The notes below the pieces were generated by a model. The model made no database searches, was not told where the DNA came from, and saw only the letters and a program-made list of their open reading frames with translations. Source: an uncultured Clostridia bacterium (GTDB lineage: Bacteria; Bacillota; Clostridia; Oscillospirales; Acutalibacteraceae). Taken from it: 5,964 nucleotides of DNA. Position numbers and translations under genes: made by a program. The stretch spans positions 1 through 5,964 of the forward strand of contig CAMBNE010000072.1 of the NCBI GenBank assembly GCA_945868935.1. The letters run 5' to 3'. Positions 1 through 5,373 of this stretch are shown here, in pieces (position 1 is the stretch's first letter; every line of letters starts with the position of its first letter).

Positions 1-3
1 CTT

Positions 4-38
4 AATTCCGAATTCCGCATTCCGAATTCCGCATTTAA
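4..38. repeat. Heptamer tandem array (AATTCCG/CATTCCG)
   Basis: Five consecutive 7-base units are visible: AATTCCG (4-10), AATTCCG (11-17), CATTCCG (18-24), AATTCCG (25-31) and a decayed CATTTAA (32-38). A second array of the same units lies at 3769-3803. Both sit at the 3' side of a minus-strand gene or operon. The array may continue beyond the window's left edge only slightly, as bases 1-3 already break the pattern. Function is unknown; it looks like a dispersed intergenic repeat rather than a coding or regulatory site. Confidence 0.8.
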
Positions 39-40
39 AT

Positions 41-80
41 AAATTATGGTTTAGCGTACTAAAAGAGATAACCATAATTT
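41..80 (-). terminator. AT-rich stem-loop after the patatin gene, possible terminator
   Basis: AAATTATGGTT (41-51) and AACCATAATTT (70-80) form a perfect 11-bp stem with an 18-base loop. The stem begins directly after the stop codon of the patatin-like gene. On the minus strand it is followed by ATTTATTT, a poor U-tract; on the plus strand it runs into TTTTTAATTT, so it could also stop a converging transcript from the other side. The stem is AT-rich and thus weaker than the GC-rich terminator at 1884-1924. Confidence 0.45.
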
Positions 81-947
81 TTAATTTAACAGGTATTCCG
101 CCATATAGTCAATCCTGTTTTCCGCAACACGTCTGCCGACTGCGTAAAGCTCCTCAAGCTTTTTTGTGTCCTTTTCCGTTCGCTTTACCCTGACAGGCTC
201 GTCGGGACGGATAACAAATAATCTGCCCTCGTTTTCAAGCTTTACAATCTGCTCTGCAAGGCTGTTGTAGTGTTCGGGAATGTTGTAGATTGTCTTTAAA
301 AGCTCGGGATACTGTGAATATTTTTTCTCGTAAACCCTCTTTAACATTCCCGAAAGCGGCTTTTTGCGGTAATCAATGTCCCTTGTCAGCACAAGCACGA
401 TTTTTTCATAGCCGTTTTCAATCGCCCATTCAAACGGAATCGGGTTGGCAGTTCCGCCGTCGAGGTACTTGTGACCGTCAAGCTCAACGATTTTTGACAG
501 AACAGGCATACTGCTTGACGCTCTGCAAGCCTTCAGAATATCACTGCATTTGCCCTTTTCGCAGGCAACGCTTTTGCCTGATTCGCAGTCGGTGACAAAG
601 GCATAAAATTCCTCTGTGCTGTTGTAAAAAGCGTCGTAGTCGAGCGGCACAAGGTCGTGGCTGATTTCGCCGAAAAGGAAATCAAAATTAAAAATCATCT
701 TGTCTTTAATCAGGCTGTGCAGGCTCATATACCGCTTGTCGTTGACAAATTTCAGATTTACCTCAGCCGTTCGTCCGATTTGCCTTGAAAGGTAGCTGAT
801 TGCGCACAGCGAGCCTGCCGAAACACCGCACACACACGGAAAGTAAATGTCCTTTTCCATAAAATAGTCGAGCACGCCGCAGGTGAAAAAGCTCCTGAGT
901 GCGCCGCCTTCAAGAATTAAAGCTGTTTTCTTGTTTTGAAACTCCAT
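81..947 (-). CDS. Patatin-like phospholipase family protein
   Basis: A 288-residue cytoplasmic acyl hydrolase of the patatin-like family, expected to cleave fatty-acyl ester bonds of lipids with a Ser-Asp dyad. The N-terminal oxyanion loop is EGGALRS (residues 13-19), the nucleophile elbow is GVSAG with Ser43, RASSSMP follows at 142-148, and the catalytic Asp163 lies in LDGG (162-165). Order, spacing and length fit the bacterial YjjU-type patatin group; no signal peptide or membrane segment is seen. The oxyanion loop has Ala16 and Ser19 where relatives usually have glycine. The start is supported by AAGGCGG about 6 bases upstream on the minus strand. It lies 12 bases after the Crp/Fnr-type gene and is probably co-transcribed with it. 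Family assignment is firm; the lipid substrate cannot be told. Confidence 0.93.
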   Translation of the reverse strand: MEFQNKKTALILEGGALRSFFTCGVLDYFMEKDIYFPCVCGVSAGSLCAISYLSRQIGRTAEVNLKFVNDKRYMSLHSLIKDKMIFNFDFLFGEISHDLVPLDYDAFYNSTEEFYAFVTDCESGKSVACEKGKCSDILKACRASSSMPVLSKIVELDGHKYLDGGTANPIPFEWAIENGYEKIVLVLTRDIDYRKKPLSGMLKRVYEKKYSQYPELLKTIYNIPEHYNSLAEQIVKLENEGRLFVIRPDEPVRVKRTEKDTKKLEELYAVGRRVAENRIDYMAEYLLN

Positions 948-959
948 AATCTGCCGCCT

Positions 960-1664
960 TTATTCATACTTGAATATGTTTGTTTTTAATATTGTAAACC
1001 TGTTTTTACGAAAGTCAAGTACACCCTCGATTTTCAGCTCACCGAGCGAGCGTGAAAGCGAAGCCCTGTCAACCGCAAGGTAGTTTGCAAGCTCCTCACG
1101 TGAAAACGGAACGGTAAAGCTGTAGGAGTGCTCACGTTCGCAGTGAATTTTCAAGAATTTTAAAATCTTATCCCTGATGTTCCTCTGCGACAGGCACGAA
1201 AGATGTTCCGAAAGGTCAAGAAACGCCTGACGCTGTGACGCCATCATATTCACAACAATTTTCTGCTGAATTATCGCAAGCTTATCTTCCGCAATAAAAA
1301 TCTTTTCGGGCGGAATCAAAATCAGCTCGCTGTCCTCGTTTGCAGTAAGCTCCAAAAGCGAATTGTAGTAGTCAAACATTGAGTAAATCGTCCCGCTGTC
1401 TGCACTGCCGATTGATTTTAAAAGCGTTTTGTTTCCCTCATAGTCAACAGTGTAAAGGTGTGCGCTGCCCGAAATCATTGCACCCGTCATATGACTGTAT
1501 TCGCCTGCAATACGTATTGATTGACCGTCCTTGATGCTTGCGTAAAAAGGCTGTGAATACTGAATGAACATAAAAATTTCGTGGTCGCTCAGTCCCGAAA
1601 AAAGCAGTTGATTGCGCAAAAGCGCAAGATGCTCGTCGGTAAAATACTCGATAAATTTTTTCAT
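960..1664 (-). CDS. Crp/Fnr-family transcriptional regulator
   Basis: A 234-residue DNA-binding regulator. Residues about 20-125 form the cyclic-nucleotide-binding-type beta-roll sensor domain, about 128-150 the dimerisation helix, and about 160-226 the Crp-type winged helix, with the helix-turn-helix around SREELANYLAVDRASLSRSL (188-207). The CRP phosphate-binding pattern for cAMP (GE...RSA) is not seen, and the only cysteines are Cys157 and Cys175, so neither cAMP binding nor an Fnr-type N-terminal iron-sulfur cluster is expected; the ligand is unknown. The ORF is open to a Met codon at 1733, but the start at 1664 is preferred: AAAAGGA lies 6 bases upstream, the protein then begins MKKFIEYF like relatives, and the longer form would cover the promoter. 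The patatin-like gene follows directly and is the obvious target, along with its own promoter. Confidence 0.9.
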   Translation of the reverse strand: MKKFIEYFTDEHLALLRNQLLFSGLSDHEIFMFIQYSQPFYASIKDGQSIRIAGEYSHMTGAMISGSAHLYTVDYEGNKTLLKSIGSADSGTIYSMFDYYNSLLELTANEDSELILIPPEKIFIAEDKLAIIQQKIVVNMMASQRQAFLDLSEHLSCLSQRNIRDKILKFLKIHCEREHSYSFTVPFSREELANYLAVDRASLSRSLGELKIEGVLDFRKNRFTILKTNIFKYE

Positions 1665-1683
1665 AGTAAGTCCTTTTAAGTCG

Positions 1684-1734
1684 ATTGTATAAGTTGGATA
1701 TTGTCTAATTACTATTATATAACTTAGATACAAT
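1684..1734 (-). promoter_or_regulatory. Promoter of the regulator-patatin operon with inverted-repeat operator
   Basis: On the minus strand a perfect -10 box TATAAT lies at 1719-1714, giving a start site near 1707 and a leader of about 43 bases. The hexamer at -35 spacing (1742-1737, ATAAGC) is poor, suggesting dependence on an activator or a damaged upstream region. The -10 is flanked by an inverted repeat: ATTGTATAAGTT (1684-1695) and AACTTAGATACAAT (1721-1734), with two extra bases in the right arm. The repeat is centred almost on the predicted start site, so it reads as a DNA operator, plausibly for autoregulation by the encoded Crp/Fnr protein. The -10 and repeat are seen directly; the regulator is inferred. 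Confidence 0.5.
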
Positions 1735-1741
1735 TTGCTTA

Positions 1742-1829
1742 TCGGGCAGCCACATAGGGCTGCCCCTACAGTGATAAAATTACAATTGTTAAATCTGCTC
1801 AGTAGGGGCGACCCTGCGTGGTCGCCCGA
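1742..1829. repeat. MITE-like inverted-repeat element with hairpin ends
   Basis: An 88-base palindromic element. The left end (from TCGGGC at 1742) holds a stem GGGCAGCC (1744-1751)/GGCTGCCC (1758-1765) followed by CTACA; the right end holds GTAG then GGGCGACC (1806-1813)/GGTCGCCC (1820-1827) and ends GCCCGA. Each end is thus a hairpin, and the two ends are also inverted copies of each other over about 28 bases, around an AT-rich core of about 33 bases. The two stems differ by paired changes (AG/CT against GA/TC), so pairing is kept. No transposase and no clear target-site duplication are seen. Its left edge touches the -35 region of the regulator promoter. It belongs to the same family as the units at 3521-3549, 3576-3600, 3660-3685 and 3716-3743. 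Confidence 0.7.
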
Positions 1830-1883
1830 ATTTTATAGTTAAAGCTATAACTATTATATCACCAAATTTTGCAAATGCAACCT

Positions 1884-1924
1884 AAAAATACAAACCGCCC
1901 GAACAGTTTGCTTTGTTCGGGCGG
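1884..1924 (-). terminator. Rho-independent terminator of the AGCS symporter gene
   Basis: CCGCCCGAAC (1895-1904) and GTTCGGGCGG (1915-1924) form a perfect 10-bp GC-rich stem with a 10-base loop. On the minus strand the stem is followed by TTTGTATTTTT (1894-1884), a good U-tract. It begins 14 bases after the symporter stop codon. Together with the promoter at 3438 it makes the symporter a single-gene transcription unit. Confidence 0.88.
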
Positions 1925-1938
1925 CATATGTATTAAAA

Positions 1939-3393
1939 TTATTTATCCACAACGGGAATCGGGGTTTTGTCAAATTCATCAAGTCTTTTGCCGTAGAGGT
2001 AGTAGTTCGTTTCCTTGACGATAACGGGGGAGAGAGCAATAACTGCAACGATGTTCGGCAGAGCCATAAGTGCGTTGAAAATGTCGGACATTGTCCACAC
2101 AAGGTCGAGCGCAGTTATCGGAGTGATAAGCAGAACTGCAACGAAAATCAGCTTGTAGGGCAGAACGCCTTTTCTGCCGAAGAGGTATTCAATGCATCTT
2201 TCACCGTAGTAAGACCAGCCGAGAATTGTTGAAAACGCAAACAGGACAATTCCCACAACGAGAATCGGAGTGCCGATAACGGGAATCTGAGCAAAAGCCG
2301 CCGAGGTGAGCTTGCCGCCCTCAACGCTTACGGTGTCAATCTGCGGATTCTTGATGCAGGAGCTGACGATTACAAGACCTGTCATAAGGCACACAACAAC
2401 GGTGTCCCAGAAAGTGCCCGTTGCCGAAATCATAGCCTGCCTTACGGGGTTTCTCGACTGAGCGGCAGAGGCTACAATCGGAGCAGAGCCCATACCCGAT
2501 TCGTTGCTGAAAAGACCTCTTGCAACGCCGTAGCGAGCCGCAAGCATAACGCCCGAGCCGACAAGACCGCCGCCGACAGCGGCTGGGGAGAAGGCAGAGC
2601 CTACGATTGTGCAGATAGTCTGCCACAGAACGTCGCTGTTCATAATAAGGATAATTACACAGCCGACAACGTACATAACAGCCATAAACGGCACAAGCTT
2701 TTCGCACACCTTTGAAATCGCCTTGATGCCGCCGAAAATTACGAGTGCAACGCAGATTGCAACGATAATTCCCGAAATGAGAGCAACGGTTGAAACCTCA
2801 CTGCCGAAAAGATTTAAAACGAGGTTTCCGTCGGGATTGAAAGTGCTGTCCATAATGCTTGAAATTGCGTTTGTCTGAACGCCGCAGCCGATACCGAACG
2901 AAGCCAGAGCCGCAAAGACTGCAAAGAGGATTGCAAGCCACTTCATACTGCGCTTTTTGCCGCCGATTGTCGGGTGAAGACCACGCTCGATTGCGTACAT
3001 TGCGCCGCCCTGCATTTTGCCGTCCTTTGTCTTGACACGGTATTTTACGGCGATAAGCGACTCGGCGTACTTTGTTGCAATTCCGAAAACGCCCGTAAGC
3101 CAGCACCACAGAACAGCCCCTGCACCGCCGAGTGCGATAGCAGTACCTACGCCGATGATGTTGCCTGTTCCGATTGTTGAGGCAAGTGCAGTCGTAAGCG
3201 CCTGAAACGGGCTGATGTCGCCGTCAACGTCGGGGTCCTTTGTTACCGAAAGCTTGATAGCCTTGAGCGTTTTGCGCTGAATGAATTTTGTCCGTACCGT
3301 CATAAAAATATGAGTTCCGAGCAAAATCAGAATCATCGGCACGCCCCAGAGGAACTCGTCGATATTTTCGGCAATCTGATTAAGTAATTCCAT
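1939..3393 (-). CDS. Sodium:alanine symporter family (AGCS) transporter
   Basis: A 484-residue multi-pass membrane protein of the amino acid:cation symporter (AGCS) family, which imports alanine, glycine or glutamine with sodium (or protons). The family signature is clear: SPFQALTTALASTIGTGNI (61-79), then IGVGTAIALGGAGAVLWCWLTG (80-101) and ATKYAESLIAVKYR. Hydrophobic segments continue to residue about 460, including FSNESGMGSAPIVASAA in the middle, also conserved in the family. Length is normal and the gene looks intact. The start at 3393 has AGGAG nine bases upstream. It is flanked by its own promoter and terminator. Substrate cannot be fixed from sequence: members are annotated as alanine, glycine or glutamine carriers. 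Family call is firm. Confidence 0.95.
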   Translation of the reverse strand: MELLNQIAENIDEFLWGVPMILILLGTHIFMTVRTKFIQRKTLKAIKLSVTKDPDVDGDISPFQALTTALASTIGTGNIIGVGTAIALGGAGAVLWCWLTGVFGIATKYAESLIAVKYRVKTKDGKMQGGAMYAIERGLHPTIGGKKRSMKWLAILFAVFAALASFGIGCGVQTNAISSIMDSTFNPDGNLVLNLFGSEVSTVALISGIIVAICVALVIFGGIKAISKVCEKLVPFMAVMYVVGCVIILIMNSDVLWQTICTIVGSAFSPAAVGGGLVGSGVMLAARYGVARGLFSNESGMGSAPIVASAAQSRNPVRQAMISATGTFWDTVVVCLMTGLVIVSSCIKNPQIDTVSVEGGKLTSAAFAQIPVIGTPILVVGIVLFAFSTILGWSYYGERCIEYLFGRKGVLPYKLIFVAVLLITPITALDLVWTMSDIFNALMALPNIVAVIALSPVIVKETNYYLYGKRLDEFDKTPIPVVDK

Positions 3394-3417
3394 TTTATCT
3401 CTCTCCTTTTTTAGTCC

Positions 3418-3460
3418 GTTATATAAGTCGGTTGTAAATTATAGCTCGGTATCTCGGGAG
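3418..3460 (-). promoter_or_regulatory. Promoter and leader of the AGCS gene
   Basis: On the minus strand a perfect TATAAT lies at 3443-3438, predicting a start near 3431 and a leader of about 38 bases ending in the AGGAG ribosome site (3407-3403). No good -35 box is seen at 16-18 bases. The spacer carries an 8-base tandem, CTCGGTAT-CTCGGGAG on the plus strand (3445-3460). Just downstream of the -10 lies GTTATATAAGTCGGTT (3418-3433), which resembles the left operator arm of the regulator promoter (ATTGTATAAGTTGGAT, 1684-1699) at 12 of 16 positions. Promoter function is inferred from the -10 box and position. Confidence 0.45.
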
Positions 3461-3503
3461 TCATACATTTTTCTAAGTCTGACGCAAGATACAACTAAAC
3501 GTC

Positions 3504-3630
3504 ATATATCGGTAACGTTTCGGGACGTGTAGGAACCCGTCCCCTACGAAATTAAATACAAACGTTTCATTTAAGTCGTAGGGACACTAACTCCGTGTCC
3601 ACAGTAACTATGAAACTTTACCGACTATAT
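3504..3630. repeat. Nested inverted-repeat element holding two hairpin units (A and B)
   Basis: The outer arms are ATATATCGGTAACGTTTC (3504-3521) and GAAACTTTACCGACTATAT (3612-3630), inverted copies with about two differences. Inside are two hairpin units. Unit A has stem GGGACG (3522-3527)/CGTCCC (3538-3543) followed by CCTACGA. Unit B, inverted, has TCGTAGG leading into GGACAC (3582-3587)/GTGTCC (3595-3600). The inner ends of A and B can also pair with each other: CCCTACGA (3542-3549) with TCGTAGGG (3576-3583). The layout matches the 1742-1829 element. No coding sequence is seen. Confidence 0.65.
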
Positions 3631-3658
3631 CATCATTATAGTAACAAAGAAACCTTTC

Positions 3659-3743
3659 CGTAGGGGACGCTTCCCAGACGTCCCGATACACATAAATTGC
3701 GTTGCAATTTATGTGCGGACACGGCACGCCGTGTCCCTACGAC
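3659..3743. repeat. Second hairpin-unit pair (C and D), opposite arrangement
   Basis: Unit C reads CGTAGGG then stem GGGACG (3664-3669)/CGTCCC (3679-3684). Unit D has stem GGACACGG (3717-3724)/CCGTGTCC (3729-3736) followed by CTACGAC. C is an inverted copy of unit A type and D an inverted copy of unit B; GTCGTAGGGACAC (3575-3587) and GTGTCCCTACGAC (3731-3743) match perfectly over 13 bases in inverted orientation. Here the CTAC ends point outward, whereas in A-B and in the 1742-1829 element they point inward. Lying just 3' of the HAD gene, the strong stems may also slow or stop transcription, though no U-tract follows. Confidence 0.65.
3690..3714. repeat. Perfect 11-bp palindrome with 3-base loop
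   Basis: ACATAAATTGC (3690-3700) and GCAATTTATGT (3704-3714) are perfect inverted copies separated by GTT. It sits between hairpin units C and D, so three stems follow each other in about 80 bases. No U-tract follows on either strand, so a simple terminator reading is weak. It could be the core of the C-D element or an independent protein-binding site. Confidence 0.6.
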
Positions 3744-3768
3744 AGTGTTGATTTGTCTATAAAAATAT

Positions 3769-3803
3769 AATTCCGAATTCCGAATTACGCATTCCGAATT
3801 ATA
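3769..3803. repeat. Heptamer array overlapping the 3' end of the HAD gene
   Basis: Units are AATTCCG (3769-3775), AATTCCG (3776-3782), AATTACG (3783-3789), CATTCCG (3790-3796) and AATTATA (3797-3803), the same family as the array at 4-38. The HAD gene stop (3785-3787) and its last codons lie inside the array, so the repeat supplies the protein's C-terminal residues of about IIRNA. This suggests the array spread into, or grew from, the gene end. Confidence 0.8.
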
Positions 3804-4447
3804 TTTACAACGTCCTTTAGTCCGTCTGCAACGTCGTACAAAAGCGGCTTGATTTCATCGCTCGGACCGTCAAGGTCGGGCACCATAACGGTTTTGCACC
3901 CTGCCGAGTTTGCCGATTTTATTCCGTTCTGCGAGTCCTCAAGCGCAATGCACTCCTGCGGCTCTAAACCGAGCTTTTGGGCGGCAAGCAGGTAAATGTC
4001 AGGCTCGGGCTTGCCGTTTTCCACCATTGACGAGCAGACAATCTCGTCAAAATATTTGAACAAGCCAAGCCTTTCAAGGTAGCTTTTTGCCCTGTCAAAC
4101 GGCGTTGCAGTCGCAAGCGCAACCCTGTAGCCGTTTTCTTTGAGGTACGACAGCAGAAATTCTGCGCCGTCCTTTGCCTCAATCCCGTTTTCTTCTATGT
4201 ATTTTTCCATAAGCTCAATGCGCTTGTTGCGCACGGCGTCGTAGTCAAAATCTTCGCCGAACCAGCCTTTCAGCTTGACGGACGCAAATTTTTTGTTCAT
4301 TGAGCGAATCCCGAGGGCGTGGCGCTTTTCCATAGGGTGTCCGTAAAAGTTAGCCGCCTCGCACCAGAAACGCACGTAAAGCTTTTCCGTGTCGAGAATT
4401 ACGCCGTCCATATCGGAGATTACGCCTTTAATTTTAAGCTTTTCCAT
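3785..4447 (-). CDS. HAD-superfamily hydrolase, beta-phosphoglucomutase-like (subfamily IA)
   Basis: A 220-residue cytoplasmic phosphatase or phosphomutase acting on a small phosphorylated metabolite through an aspartyl-phosphate intermediate. All four HAD motifs are present: DMDGVILDTE with Asp12 as nucleophile and Asp14 as acid/base; Thr113 in ATAT; Lys146 in GKPEPD; and Glu170-Asp171 in EDSQNG. The helical cap between residues about 20 and 85 marks the IA group that includes beta-phosphoglucomutase and sugar-phosphate phosphatases. Asp14 is compatible with either activity, so substrate is open. Its ATG overlaps the end of the transporter gene by 14 bases, in another frame, with AAAGGCG about 10 bases upstream, which points to translational coupling. 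The last few codons come from a heptamer repeat, so the extreme C-terminus is unlikely to matter for catalysis. Confidence 0.92.
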   Translation of the reverse strand: MEKLKIKGVISDMDGVILDTEKLYVRFWCEAANFYGHPMEKRHALGIRSMNKKFASVKLKGWFGEDFDYDAVRNKRIELMEKYIEENGIEAKDGAEFLLSYLKENGYRVALATATPFDRAKSYLERLGLFKYFDEIVCSSMVENGKPEPDIYLLAAQKLGLEPQECIALEDSQNGIKSANSAGCKTVMVPDLDGPSDEIKPLLYDVADGLKDVVNIIRNA

Positions 4448-5372
4448 TTTTGTTTTTCGCCTTTATATTTATATTTACAGCGGCAATGCCGAGTGAAATC
4501 AGAATAAGTGAAATGAGCGTTTCAAACCTGAAAATATTTTCGCCGAGCATAAGCCCCGACAGCACCGTTCCGAAAATCGGAACAAGCAGATTGAAAATCG
4601 TGATTTTGCTTGCCGGATGGTACTTCAGAAGCGCCGTCCAGATTGTAAAGGCAACCGCCGACACAACCGACAGCCAGAGCAGAATCAGCATACCGTTAAT
4701 GTTGCCGAAGTCAAGCTTTCCGCCGAGGATAACTCCGATTACCGTCAGCAGAAGTCCGCCGAAAATGAGCTGAAACGCAGTAAGCTCAACGGGATTTCTG
4801 CCCTTTGCAAGCTTTTTTGAAATGATGTTGCCGCCTGCGGCGCAGAGCGTAGACATAAAAATCAGGATGTCGCCGAAAAGCGTGTCAAGCGAAAGACCGC
4901 CGAATCCGTTGATTGCGATTACTCCCGAAAAGCCGAGAATACAGCCGAGAATTTTAAGAAAGCTGAGCCTGTCGCTTTTGAAGAACAGCGGAGCGCAGAG
5001 AACCGTAATGAACGAAGCGCACGAGGTGATAATTGAAGTGTTCGTGCCGCTTGTAAAGCCTATGCCGACGTAGGTGAAAATATACTGCATTGACGTCTGC
5101 GTAAGACCGAGGGCAAAGACCTTTGCAAAATCGTTTTTATGTAAAACGGCGAGCCGTTTTTGTGAAATGCAGAGAAAAATGTAGACCATAATTCCTGCAA
5201 GGAGAAAGCGAATGCCTGCGAGGAGGCTTTTTGTGCCGAGGTCGCCGTCGGAAATCTTAAAGGTAGAATATCCGAGCTTTATAAAAGGAAACGCAGTTCC
5301 CCACAAAAGCGTACAGAACACCGCCGCAGCGCAGGCAAAAGCAGAATTTTTGAGTATCGTGTTGTTTTTCAT
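4434..5372 (-). CDS. DMT superfamily transporter, EamA family
   Basis: A 312-residue inner-membrane protein with two EamA repeats, at about residues 11-156 and 167-302, each with about five hydrophobic helices, ten in all. Typical features are LLWGTAFPFIKLGY after the first helix (22-35), the run YVGIGFTSGTNTSII (101-115), and the C-terminal NLLVPIFGTVLSGLMLGE (261-278) with a short basic tail. Such proteins export or import amino acids, nucleotides or other small metabolites; the substrate cannot be predicted. The start codon follows the reductase stop as TAATATG with one base between, and no proper Shine-Dalgarno is visible, so expression probably relies on reinitiation by ribosomes ending the upstream gene. 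It overlaps the HAD gene by 14 bases. Confidence 0.92.
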   Translation of the reverse strand: MKNNTILKNSAFACAAAVFCTLLWGTAFPFIKLGYSTFKISDGDLGTKSLLAGIRFLLAGIMVYIFLCISQKRLAVLHKNDFAKVFALGLTQTSMQYIFTYVGIGFTSGTNTSIITSCASFITVLCAPLFFKSDRLSFLKILGCILGFSGVIAINGFGGLSLDTLFGDILIFMSTLCAAGGNIISKKLAKGRNPVELTAFQLIFGGLLLTVIGVILGGKLDFGNINGMLILLWLSVVSAVAFTIWTALLKYHPASKITIFNLLVPIFGTVLSGLMLGENIFRFETLISLILISLGIAAVNINIKAKNKNGKA

Positions 5373-5373
5373 A

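Noticed and set aside
1665..1733. N-terminal extension of the Crp/Fnr regulator to a Met codon at 1733
   Set aside because: The extra 23 codons cover the -10 box and operator, have no ribosome site in front, and the Met at 1664 has AAAAGGA six bases upstream.
1833..1850. Small stem TTATAG/CTATAA as a regulatory hairpin
   Set aside because: Six AT-only-type base pairs in very AT-rich DNA are expected by chance, and no U-tract or gene end depends on it.
1854..2102. 82-residue minus-strand ORF through the symporter's 3' end and terminator
   Set aside because: It overlaps the symporter in another frame, has no recognisable family features, and its 3' part runs through the terminator hairpin.
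2336..3205. Several ORFs of 60-120 residues on both strands inside the symporter gene
   Set aside because: They are shadows of a clear membrane-protein gene, with Cys/Arg-rich or low-quality composition and no supporting ribosome sites.
3521..3743. CRISPR array
   Set aside because: Repeats are in mixed orientation, differ in stem sequence and lack regular spacers; no cas genes are present.
3394..3784. Riboswitch or T-box upstream of the symporter
   Set aside because: The predicted leader is only about 38 bases, and no conserved riboswitch core or T-box sequence is recognisable; the hairpins lie upstream of the promoter.
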